From Selaginella tamariscina (taxonomy: Eukaryota; Streptophyta; Lycopodiopsida; Selaginellales; Selaginellaceae), in NCBI GenBank assembly GCA_003024785.1, contig PUQB01000063.1, positions 228,563-292,562 on the forward strand: DNA of 64,000 nt, given 5' to 3'. Below the pieces are notes generated by a model that saw only the letters and a program-made list of their open reading frames with translations, was not told the origin of the DNA and ran no database searches. Positions 24,059 to 33,187 of the stretch are shown in pieces. The position numbers and the translations under genes were made by a program. Within the stretch, counting starts at the first letter, position 1; every line of letters begins with the position of its first letter.

Positions 24059-24959
24059 ATGTCCGAGCATGCTCTTCATGAGCAAGTTGCTGCCCTCCAG
24101 CAGCAGCTCGCAACTACACCTGGAGAATGATCAGCTCCGACAGCGTGCGAATTCTCCAGAGCCGAAGATCAGCATGCCCGAAAAGTTCGATGGTACCCGA
24201 TCGAAGTTCCGAGGTTTTCTCAATCAAGTTCGTCTGCGGATCGTGATGCAGCCGAGGCGCTACAGCACAGAACCCATTAAGGTTGGATTGATCGGGTCGC
24301 TGCTTTCTGGTTCTGCTCTTTCATGGTTCTCAGCCTTGCTGGAGAACAATGATCCGATCCTTGGGAATTTTGACGAGTTTGTGGAACGGTTCACGGCGAT
24401 GTTCAGTGACGTGGATCGTGAGAGTGCTGCCATCACCAAACTCCGTCAGCTTCACCAAGGGGGTATGTCGGTAGCAGAGTACGCATCGAAGTTTCAACTT
24501 CTTGCTTGTGATGTCACATGGGGAGATCGTGCTCTCAAGGAGGTTTTCCGGTCGGGGTTGCAGGACGAGGTCAAAGACATGTTGCTGAATTTTGCGGTTC
24601 CGAAACCCTCACCAGCATGATCGAGTTGGCAATTCGTTGTGACAACCGGTTGATCGAGCGGAAACAAGAACGTCGGCATCCTTCTTTCTTCTTGGTGCCG
24701 TCTTCTTCCATTTCTGCAGTCCCTGTTCCCTCATCTGCTGATTCATCATCTTCCTCAGTAGAACCATCCCCGATGGAATTAGGGCGATCACGCCGAGGCA
24801 AGCTTTTGCCAACCGAACGTCAGAAGCGGATTCAGTACAAGCTTTGTTTGTACTGTGGGGACCCGTACCACAAGTTGGAGAATTGTCATCGACGTCCAAA
24901 ACAAGCTCGTGAAGTGGCCCTTGCTGTGCTGCCGGGAAACGAGAAGATCCAGCCCGAAT
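24059..24959 (+). pseudogene. gag: gypsy gag gene, frame-shifted
   Basis: Starts at ATG 24059 after a long polypyrimidine tract (23960-24045). The N-terminal coiled part is followed by MPEKFDGTRSKFRGFLNQV and SALSWFSALLENNDPIL, typical retrotransposon capsid blocks. It ends with a CCHC zinc knuckle (CLYCGDPYHKLENC, about 24843-24885). Frame shifts occur near 24110 and 24600 and the reading stops at 24959, so no full Gag can be made. Confidence 0.85.
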
Positions 24960-25062
24960 AGGAGCCGTCCGGCTGGATTGCCGTGGAACAACTCATGTTC
25001 CTCAAGGCTCTTCACTCATAACATCTTCCCTTCCTCATCTTGGATCCATTCCATCCACGAAG

Positions 25063-26843
25063 GTGTGCAAGCCGTTCCATGTTCCGGTGCAGCTGAAGAC
25101 ACCAGAGGTGGAGTTCTCTGGTAAAGCTTTGGTGGATAGCGGAGCGAACGCAAATTTCATCGACAAGAATTTTGCTGTCAGGCACGGGATCCGTCTACAT
25201 CCTTTGAAGACTCCTGGTTCTGTACGGGTCGTTGATGGACGAGATATCAAATCTGGAGCAATAAAAATGACACGGAGTTCGTTGAGGTCGTTGCTTGCGG
25301 TGCTGTGTGCAACATCTCCTTCAGTGTTGTTTCTATTCCAGACTCTACGATTATCCTTGGTTTGCCGTGGATCGAGTTGGTGGATCCTGGTTGGAGAGAA
25401 CGTTTCATGAACAGTTTCCCAGCTGTTTCAACTCCAGCCACACTCTTTGATTCCGATCCTGTTCCAGTTCCTCCTCCACTTCGAGTCTCGCATATCACCT
25501 TGAAGCAGTTCAAGAAAGATAGCCGACATGACCCAGCATCCGTGTTCGCGATCAAAGTCTATCCCTGCTCTGCTAAGGATGTTTCTGTTCCTCCTGCCTT
25601 ACCAAAGCAGTATGCCGATTTCGCAGACGTCTTCGACAAAAAGAAAGCTTCTGCCTTGCCACCGCACCGTGAGTACGACTGTCCTATCGATCTCGTTGAG
25701 GGTAAGCAGCCGTCCTCCGGTCCCATTTACGGTCTCTCACCAACAGAGTTGGAGACATTGAGGAAATACATTGAGGAGAATCTTGTCACCGGATTTATCC
25801 GTCATTCGCGATCACCGGCTGGTGCTCCAGTATTCTTTGTTTCCAAGAAGGATGGAAGTCTCCGGCTCGTGGTGGACTACCGAGATCTGAATAAGGTCAC
25901 CATTCCAAACAAGTATCCTCTCCCGCTCGTCTCCGACATGCTCGAACGTCTTTCTGGTGCCCGGTACTTCACAAAGATCGATTTAAGAGGAGCGTACAAT
26001 CTCATCCGAATTCGAGAAGGGGACGAGTGGAAAACAGCTTTCCGTACACGCTACGGACATTTCGAGTACGTAGTAATGCCGTTCGGCCTGACAAATGCAC
26101 CTGCTGTGTTCCAGCACATGGCTAACGATATTTTCCGGGACTTCTTGGATTTGTTTGTCATCATGTACCTAGACGACATCCTGATATTTTCCAAGACTCG
26201 AGAAGAACACGAACGGCATGTACGGTTAGTCTTGGAGAGGCTCCGGAAGCACCACTTGTTTGCCAAGTTGGAGAAGTGCTCTTTCAGTCAGCAGTCTGTC
26301 GAGTTCCTGGGGTACATCATTTCAGCTGAAGGTGTTCACATGGATCCTGCAAAAGTCCGGACTGTATTGGAGTGGGAGAGACCATCAAATGTTCGTGATG
26401 TTCGATGTTTCCTCGGGTTTGCGAACTTCTATCGACGTTTCGTTCGGGATTTCTCCAAGATTGCATTGCCATTGACGAAGTTGACTGGCAAGGATGTTCC
26501 ATTTGTCTGGTCCTCTGAGGCTGAGGAGGCGTTCGAGTTCCTAAAGAAGGCGTTCACCTCGGCACCTGTTCTTATCCATCCTGACCCTGCGAAGCCATAT
26601 TTCGTGGAAGCTGATGCCTCTGACTTCGCCATTGGTGGAGTGTTGTCCCAGGAAGGTCCAGATCATCTTCTCCATCCCATTGCTTTCCATTCCCACAAGT
26701 TCACTGCACCTGAGATCAACTACGATGTCTACAACAAGGAGCTGCTGGCGATCGTCGATGCCTTTGAGGAGTGGCGCAGATTCCTTGAAGGTTCCCCACA
26801 TGTGGTTAAGGTGTATTGTGATCACAAGAACCTCCAGTACTAG
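25063..26843 (+). pseudogene. pol: gypsy protease, reverse transcriptase and RNase H
   Basis: The aspartic protease motif ALVDSGANANFID is encoded near 25129-25167. After a shift near 25260 the long open frame contains the polymerase: VVDYRDLNKVTIPNKYPLP, FTKIDLRGAYNLIRI, WKTAFRTRYGHFEYVVMPFG and the catalytic MYLDDILIFS (26163-26192). RNase H follows with VEADASDFAIGGVLSQ and NKELLAIVDAFEEWR. A TAG at 26841-26843 interrupts just after DHKNLQY where this family has a leucine-like residue. The frame then stays open to about 27006 with [13 protein letters not shown] and [15 protein letters not shown]. The catalytic residues of the polymerase are intact. Confidence 0.9.
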
Positions 26844-27126
26844 GCAACAGCACGAGTTCTCAATCGACGTCAGGCGCGATGTGCACAGTCTTTGTCCTGG
26901 TTCCAATACGAGATTATTCATCGTCCCGGTCGTCTAAATGGCAAAGCGGATGCCTTATTTCGTCACAGTTACCTAGCTCCAGTACCAGGTGAAATCCGAT
27001 TTGATTAACAAGAACAAGTCATTCTGAGCTCCGACCAGTTGTTGGTGAACGCGCTTTCCCGTTCTTCTGCTCCAGTTGACACTTCATTTTTGGATCTAAT
27101 TCGAGAAAACCTCCCTCAAGACGAGT

Positions 27127-27924
27127 TTGCTCGTGATGTCCTTGCACATGTTCGACGAGTTCAGCCATTGTCTTCAGGGAGAACTGAGGTTGCGAGTTGT
27201 CCAACACTGCCATGACAACACAGCTGCAGGACATTTTGGCATTCGAAAGACGATCGAGCTGGTACAACGGGTGTTCTGGTGGCCTCGGCTTCGCGTGTAT
27301 GTTGAGAGATTTGTGCGATCTTGTGACACGTGCCAGCGTACAAAGCTTCCTCGTCATCGACCGGTTGGACTACTACAGCCTCTTCCTATTGCTCAGCAGC
27401 CATGGTCATCCATCACCATGGATTTCCTCACGGATTTACCGCCTTCTAGAGGGTTTGATGCTGTCCTAATCATTGTTGACCGATTCTCTAAGATGGCGCA
27501 CTTTGTTCCCTGTAACAAGACATGTTCGGGTCCTGATGCTGCAGATCTAGTGTACCGGGAGGTGTTCCGCCTTCATGGTCTTCCTGATGAACTTGTCATT
27601 GATCGAGGTCCCCATTTCACTTCGGCATTCTGGCGGAGATTCCTAGATCGGCTACGTATCACCGGGAAGCTGTCTACTGCACATCATCCTGAAACAGACG
27701 GACAATCGGAGCGCACAATTCAGACTCTAGAACAATATCTCTGGTGTTTCATTTCTCATTTGCAAGATGATTGGGTTGATCTCCTTCCTACTGCCGAGTT
27801 CGCGTACAACAACATGGCACACTCATCCATAGGTGTGTCGCCATTTTTTCGCGTTCTCTGGTGTCCATCCTCGCTGGTCCTACAGCTTGCCCGTGGTTCC
27901 TGGCCTCACCACTGCTGCCGATGA
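27127..27924 (+). pseudogene. gypsy integrase
   Basis: An HHCC zinc-binding region (HCHDNTAAGHFGIRKTIEL ... SCDTCQRTK, about 27200-27345) precedes the catalytic core: MDFLTDLPPS (first Asp), LVIDRGPHFTS (second Asp) and TDGQSERTIQTLEQYL (Glu). Frame is lost after FRVLW near 27862. Separate stops lie upstream, between RNase H and integrase. Confidence 0.88.
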
Positions 27925-28051
27925 TCGTGTTGAGCATCTCCGACAGGTCCATGAGGAAGTGCAGCATCATCTTCAACGCGCTCGGGATTTGCAACAATAA
28001 GCTGCTAATCATTCCCGTTCCTCTCCTCCAGCATTCACAATTGGTGACCAA

Positions 28052-28705
28052 GTGTGGCTCCTCCGGCCAACCACACGTCCCTGTGACAAGCTGGACTATC
28101 AACGCTTGGGACCATTTCGCATCATCGACAAACTCTCTGATGTGACGTTTCGTCTCGAGCTTCCGCCAACCATCCGGATCCATCCCGTGTTCCATGTTTC
28201 TTTGTTGGAGCCTTATCATGCTCCTTCTGAACATGGCCGACTTCTTCCACCACCTCCTCCAGTTACAGTTGCTGGTGAACCTGAGTTCGAGGTTGCTGCA
28301 ATTCTTGACTCCAAACTTGTTCATGGTCAGTTTCACTATTTCGTGGCAATTCTTGACTCCAAACTTGTTCGTGGTCAGCTTCACTATTTCGTGGACTGGA
28401 TCGATTATTCACCTGGCGAACGCACTTGGGAGCCTGCTGCTCATCTTGTTCATGCTCCTGATCTTGTTGCCGAGTTCCATCAACGATATGCTGCTCATCT
28501 TGTTCATGCTCCTGATCTTGTTGTCGAGTTTCATCAACGATATGCTGCTCATCTTGTTCATGTTCCTGATCTTGTTGCCGAGTTCCATCAACGATATGCT
28601 GCTCATCTTGTTCATGCTCCTGATCTTGTTGCCGAGTTCCATCAACGATATCCTGCAAAACCTGGATCAGTGAGCAGCGAGATTGTGTGGTGTCTTTCTA
28701 ACTAA
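28052..28705 (+). pseudogene. gypsy integrase C-terminus with chromodomain and repeated tail
   Basis: The segment begins with VWLLRPTTRP-like integrase C-terminal residues, then FHVSLLEPYH and a chromodomain (VDWIDYSPGERTWEPA), the module that steers chromoviruses to modified histones. Within it a 16-residue stretch (AILDSKLVHGQFHYFV) is duplicated in tandem. The C-terminal 18 residues AAHLVHAPDLVAEFHQRY occur four times (about 28435-28650). Beyond the stop, related units of about 75 bases recur to about 28990. Confidence 0.88.
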
Positions 28706-29004
28706 TGCCGAGTTCCATCAACGATACCATGCTCCTGATCTTGTTGCCGAGTTCCATCAACGATATCCTGCAAAACCTGGATCAGTGAGCAGCGAGATCG
28801 TGTGGTGTCTTTCTAACTAATGCCGAGTTCCATCAACGATATCCTGCAAAACCTGGATCAGTGACGCGCGGTGCTCGTCATCGAAGGGGGAGATAGCGAG
28901 ATCGTGTGGTGTCTTTCTAACTAATGGAACTCCGAGTTCCATCAACAATATCCTGCAAAACTTGAATCAGTGACGCGCGGTGCTCGTCATCGAAGGGGAG
29001 ATAG

Positions 29005-29376
29005 TGTAAGGATCATAAGTTATTTTTTGCCTTTCACAAAACTTGAACCCGAGACCTTTTGGTTAACACACATGTGTTAACCAACTGGTCCATATGATCC
29101 TGGATGTTGAACTACACCATCAACAGCAAGACATATATTCATACGCATGTTCCAAACCAGTGTGGATCACACATTCCAGACCAGTTGTGGACCATACAAT
29201 CCTCAGGACCTCAGATATATAAACAGGATTCCAGTTCCAGGTTTCTCAGAATCATTCAACACCAGTCTTCGGCCTTGTGTTTCATTTTGTATTTATTTCT
29301 TTCTTGAATACAATCTCCTCCTTTCAAGGTTCCACCCTTGTTCTAAAGGTTTCGCCCTTTGCACAAGGTCGTGACA
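29005..29376 (+). repeat. 3' LTR of the gypsy element
   Basis: 372 bases, about 94% identical by eye to the 5' LTR, with a TATA box (TATATAAA) at 29216-29223 and the same antisense tRNA-like segment at 29033-29100. Confidence 0.9.
29033..29100 (-). other. tRNA-like segment, antisense within the LTR
   Basis: On the minus strand this reads TGGACCAGTTGG (fits the pol III A box), then a hairpin-forming TTAACACATGTGTGTTAA, then GGGTTCAAGTTTT (close to a B box). Spacing is tRNA-like. The 5' LTR carries a diverged version at 23533-23600. It resembles a tRNA-derived (SINE-like) head captured by the LTR. Activity is unknown. Confidence 0.5.
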
Positions 29377-29931
29377 ACTGTACTCTCACCTATCCCGAAC
29401 CTCTCAGAGATGGAAAGGTACTTTGATCCATGTCTCAGCTTGTACAGTGTGCATGCAAGTCGAATGCAAATTGGAATAGCGCTTCTGTGGTGTGTATCTT
29501 GCTTCACAACAACATTGTTGAGACGAAGTACTAGGTTGTCGAATGTTTGCTTCTTGAGGCCAAAGTTCTTCTTCCACCTATGATCGTCGTAAATCATCTC
29601 GACAAACTTGTCAAACCAGACAATTGACCGTGGTTTAACCCACCAAACCCAATGAACCTCTGGCATAGCTGCTGAAACAACTAAAGCATTCGAGTGAAAT
29701 CATTGAAGTACTTGTTCTTGTGTTGTCTCGTCAACTTCAGTGATCTCTTGTAGGAAACGCTTCCTTTTCCTACTCTCGTTCTGTATTCTTCTTCTAAACT
29801 CAAGCTTCTGTTTATGCAAGTTGATCCACTGTCGTAGTAGAAGGATAACAAGCAACACTTGGAGCATATCCATTGCTTAACTCAAGAACCTTGGAAACAA
29901 AACAAGATCTTATTAATAACAGCATTACAAA

Positions 29932-30996
29932 CTAGTTTTCATGAGATGCCTGCTTTGCAATTGCAGCTACTAATGTAGCTAGAGTGTTGTTCATCTGGCT
30001 GTTAGAGGCTCGTTCCATCTCAAGTCGTTCGGCTTCAAGTCTGATGAACTCAACATGTTGAGTTCGTTCCATCTCCAACAAGTCTGCATGGCGTTTGCTC
30101 CTATTCTCCTCAATTGCTTGCAACATCTTCAAGTATGAAACGTTCCCTTCCTTGAAAGCTTCAGCCAAACCAGTTTGATATGAAGAGTCGCTCTTTCTCG
30201 CCTTCTTCTTGAGCTGACCTGTAGAACCAAGCACACGATCTCCAGGGACCTGATCTTCAACTATTGTTTCACTTCGGTCTGAGCTCAGAGACATAGCTGC
30301 ATCTGTAGTTGCACCGCCCGTAGTTGCACCACCTACAACTGTAGCTGCACCCGTAGCTGCTCCACCCGTGGCTGTAGCTGCACCCGTAGCTGCTCCACCC
30401 GTGGCCATAGCTGCACTCGTAGATGCACCACCGAAACTAGCAGCTTGTCCACTGGAACCACTTGCAACACTACTGTCTCGAAGCTTGGCTAGTGTGATGT
30501 TCAGTTTCTCCGAGAGCAAGTCATCAAGTTTGTCAAACGCCTCTTTCTCTATGAAGCCAAGATGTTGAGCTGTTCTCTCTTTGGGAGTCATGAGGAAGTA
30601 GTTTGAGCATTCGATTGTTGCATCATAAGCCTTGACAGCTTTGTAAGTTGTTGTTAAGTTCACCCACTTTGTCTTGCACTTGTCACCATCATGTTCAAAC
30701 CCAAGATGATGTAGAGAAACCGAGATCTTGTCCCATTTCTCCTTAGCTAAAACCATCTTCGCATGATCAACATAGCCATCGTAGTAGCCAAACTCTATAG
30801 CTTTCGCTTTGATCAAAGTCATAACCTCGTCATGGCTCCAATTGGCCTGCCTATCTCGAGCGTTTTTGCCAATTACTCTGAGACCCAAATGAGAAGCCGA
30901 AGAATTAACATTCAGGCCGAATTGAGAAGTTGAAGAGCAAATGCACTGCTCTACAGTGGTGATTGTGCTAGCAGTAGTTCCCCAACTGTGATGCAT
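29932..30996 (-). CDS. Harbinger Myb/SANT-like DNA-binding protein (second ORF)
   Basis: A single uninterrupted 354-residue frame. Residues about 50-150 form a trihelix/SANT-like domain (ANWSHDEVMTLIKAKAIEF, EKWDKISVSL, CKTKWVNLTTTYKAVKA). Then comes a low-complexity Ala/Thr/Gly stretch (ATGGAATGAATATGGAAT-like, residues 200-240), a basic patch (LKKKARKSDSS) and a C-terminal coiled coil. In PIF/Harbinger elements this partner protein recruits the transposase to the terminal repeats and the nucleus. Unlike the transposase gene it is intact, which is odd for an element otherwise dead; chance, younger repair by conversion, or domestication could explain it. Confidence 0.87.
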   Translation of the reverse strand: MHHSWGTTASTITTVEQCICSSTSQFGLNVNSSASHLGLRVIGKNARDRQANWSHDEVMTLIKAKAIEFGYYDGYVDHAKMVLAKEKWDKISVSLHHLGFEHDGDKCKTKWVNLTTTYKAVKAYDATIECSNYFLMTPKERTAQHLGFIEKEAFDKLDDLLSEKLNITLAKLRDSSVASGSSGQAASFGGASTSAAMATGGAATGAATATGGAATGAATVVGGATTGGATTDAAMSLSSDRSETIVEDQVPGDRVLGSTGQLKKKARKSDSSYQTGLAEAFKEGNVSYLKMLQAIEENRSKRHADLLEMERTQHVEFIRLEAERLEMERASNSQMNNTLATLVAAIAKQASHEN

Positions 30997-31019
30997 CTAT
31001 ATGCTCATCTATCTACAAC

Positions 31020-31315
31020 ATAGGAGGAGCTTACCTTGTAGTCGCTTGTTTGGAGCTTTCACCATTTCCACGGCCTAATCTTGTCCTTGAGTAATAGGAA
31101 ATAGGGATCCCAGTGCCACCGCACGGACTGGCACACACGCCATAGAGGGCATGGCACCGAAATCGGAGAGCGAGATCGGGGTACCAATCGTGGTAGTGAG
31201 GGCGAATGGATGAATCACTGGCAAAAAAGCATTGATGATCGGTCTTGGAGTCAACCCAAAACGACCCAAAAGCAACTAGCTCAATACACATTCATAATGT
31301 AAATCCTAATGCCTT
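31020..31315 (-). other. 5' region of the Harbinger second ORF
   Basis: Between the Myb-like ORF and the right subterminal repeats lies a GC-richer 260-base stretch with open frames on the minus strand but no recognised domain. It is probably leader or promoter of the element's genes. Confidence 0.4.
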
Positions 31316-31507
31316 GATATTAAGTTAATGCCAAGAAATCTTAGCATTAAGTTAATGTTAAATTTTATAAAGAAAACATTAACTGGACATTATCTTTTAA
31401 TTTAATTTTTGACTAGTGTGAATAGATTTACATTAATAAATGACATTACACTATCTTTTAAAATTTTAATATAATGTTTAGGCGGTGTAAAGACAATTAT
31501 ATTACAT

Positions 31508-31549
31508 TTAATTAATGTTCATAAGTTAATGTGTGGTGTGAGTAGACCC
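31508..31549 (-). repeat. Right terminal inverted repeat of the Harbinger element
   Basis: Complementary partner of the left terminal repeat, ending ...GTGAGTAGACCC and followed by the second TTA target-site copy at 31550-31552. Confidence 0.85.
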
Positions 31550-31793
31550 TTAATATAAACTTACATAAATCCAAATATTAGTCCCTTTATTAAAATGTAG
31601 TGAAATATTCTGATTAATTATAAAATATTTCTTTTAAGTGCATATTGAAGTTGAAAAGACAAAAATACATTATATTATATATTCATCAAAACACGTGAAT
31701 CTTCTAAACAGTAATTAACTAATTATTTCAGACTTAATAAATTCCAATTTCTAGTATATTCAACCAGCCTTGCGATTGCAGTGAACACTCACA

Positions 31794-33187
31794 ATGGATA
31801 CAAGCATTATAATCTGCCCACACGATGCAGTCGGGCACATCATTCCAAGTATAATTCTCGCTAAAAGAATAGCATCCCATGGTGTCAAAGTGATCTACAT
31901 CTTCCCAGGCAAGAATCTCTACAACAAGATCTCTAATTCACACAGCTTTGAAGGCACCAGTATCGAACTGCACTTACTTGAGTTTAGTGAAGAGGAAGAG
32001 CAGACAGCCAGGTTGGTTGCACAGGGCATTCGGAGAGTGGATATAGACGTGCAGAAGGGCGTTGCCGCTGGAACAGCTCGGCATATATGTATAAGAAAGA
32101 AGATCGACGAGATCAGACGCTCTTCTCCGTCTCTCATTGTTGCTGCAGTTATCGATTACTTGCTTCTGGACGACGCCCTTGTACAGGATCCGGATCTTCC
32201 TGTATATGCTTTTGTGCCAGTTTCAGCTGCCTCGAGAGTTGCACACACTTACGTGACTCTATGTATGCAGAGTGTTGAGAAGATCCCCGGCCTTCCCACT
32301 TTGAACTGGTACGATTTGGATCCGATCTTGAGGGATGTGAAACAGCCCCTGTTCAAGGGGCTCAAGGAGAAATGCGCGATATCCCTTGCTTGTCAAGGTC
32401 TCCTATTCAATACGTTTGAGGAGATGGAGTCTGGACCGCTCTCTACTGCCGGCACTCTCTGGAAGTCAGTATTCCCAGTCGGTCCACTCTTTGAGAGACA
32501 CGGTGCTTATGAAGACGATGTATACAGCAAATGGTTGAATGAGCAGCCTGCAAATTCTGTAGTCTTTGTCTGCTTTGGGAGCTGGCTGCAGCTTTCCGAA
32601 GAACAGATGCATGAACTGGCACTGGGACTCGAATTGAGCACTCATCGATTTCTTTGGGTACTGAGTGAGAACGAATCAAACGAGCTTCCGTGGTTGGCAG
32701 AGTTTAAGACAAGAACTGAGGAGCGAGGTTTGATTGTCACCGGATGGGCTCCTCAGCAAATGATTCTCAGCCATTACTCGATTGGGGCTTTCATGATGAC
32801 TAGCGGTTGGGGATCTGTCCTTGAGAGCCTCGTCCTTGGTGGCATTCCTTTTATTACTTGGCCCCTCTTCGGCGACCATCACGTTACCTGCAGGTATTTC
32901 ATACACACACGCACGTGCACACGCACAATGTGTTTTATAGGTACCTAGTGGACGGGGTGAAGATCGGGGTTGAAGTTAGCCAAGGCGATGGTGTGATTGT
33001 GACTAGAGATGAAGTTGCGAAAGCTGTGATGTGTGCAATGGATGGACGTGAAGCTTGTGTGATGCGTGAGAGAGCCAAGGAGTTACAGAAGGCTGCTATC
33101 AAAGCAGTTGCACAAGGTGGGAGTTCCTACCGGTCTTTACAAGCATTTGTTCATGTCCTCCAAACAAGCCAGAAGTCGGTTCAATGA
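31794..33187 (+). CDS. UGT: Family 1 UDP-glycosyltransferase
   Basis: Exons 31794-32893 and 32941-33187 around a 47-base intron give 448 residues without frame errors. The N-terminal acceptor domain starts PHDAVGHIIPSIILAKRIA, with the catalytic His of the GHI motif. The C-terminal donor domain has FVCFGSWLQLSEEQMHELA and the PSPG box WAPQQMILSHYSIGAFM to FGDHH. The box is unusual: the common HCGWNS reads TSGWGS and the final Gln is His. The enzyme should transfer sugar from UDP-sugar to a small acceptor in the cytosol, but loss of the conserved His and Asn that contact the diphosphate makes donor binding doubtful; the final His is the residue seen in some galactosyl-specific enzymes. The Harbinger right end lies 245 bases upstream and may affect its promoter. 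Confidence 0.92.

Larger units (their letters stand above)
23504..29376 (+). mobile_element. Ty3/gypsy chromovirus inserted in the Harbinger transposase
   Basis: A complete but inactive LTR retrotransposon of 5.87 kb: LTRs at 23504-23900 and 29005-29376, both starting TGTAAGG and ending TGATA or TGACA. Then gag, protease, reverse transcriptase, RNase H, integrase and chromodomain follow in gypsy order. A polypurine tract (GAAGGGGAGATAG) abuts the right LTR at 28992-29004. I see no TGG-type tRNA primer site after the left LTR. Flanking 5-mers GCTAT (23499-23503) and ACTGT (29377-29381) agree at three of five bases and differ by transitions only. Removing the element plus one 5-mer restores the transposase frame. 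The LTRs differ by about 20 substitutions over 363 aligned bases by eye, nearly all transitions, so the insertion is old. Confidence 0.92.
22129..29873 (-). pseudogene. Harbinger transposase gene, disrupted and catalytically dead
   Basis: The 5' part (29873-29377) encodes a basic N-terminus, then FDKFVEMIYDDHRWKKNF, TRL-type helices and SISERFGIGESTV, a helix-turn-helix region. It stops at the gypsy insertion. The 3' part resumes at 23498 with EIVNEMCN and continues with LPNVAGCINGTQIEV, GWPGSVHDARVWRNSGF, YLLGDKGYPCSP and KARQIVECCFGLLKG, then an intron and an acidic tail to the stop at 22129. Lesions: a TGA at 29700-29702; the gypsy insertion; tandem expansion at 22861-23490; the first catalytic Asp (usual IDGT) is Asn in CINGT; one T missing near 22636-22641; and an in-frame TGA after SPAIIVPF near 22511. 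The second Asp (HDAR) and the Glu (VECCFG) remain. Confidence 0.88.
21871..31549 (-). mobile_element. PIF/Harbinger DNA transposon split by a gypsy element
   Basis: The ends are inverted repeats of about 40 bases: left GGGCCGATTCACACCACACA at 21871, right end the complement of GGGTCTACTCACACCACACA at 31549. They are flanked by TTA at 21868-21870 and 31550-31552, the 3-base TWA target duplication usual for this superfamily. Subterminal regions on both sides are rich in TTCACAC, TTAATGT and ACATTA motifs. The element carries the two expected genes on the minus strand: a DDE transposase (29873 to 22129) and a Myb/SANT-like protein (30996-29932). After removal of the 5.9 kb retrotransposon the element would be about 3.8 kb. 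The transposase is dead, so any movement would need help from another copy. The right end lies 245 bases upstream of the glycosyltransferase start. Confidence 0.9.

Noticed and set aside
28263-28658. Minus-strand repeat protein rich in Gln, Asp and Glu
   Set aside because: Reverse reading of the tandemly duplicated chromodomain tail.
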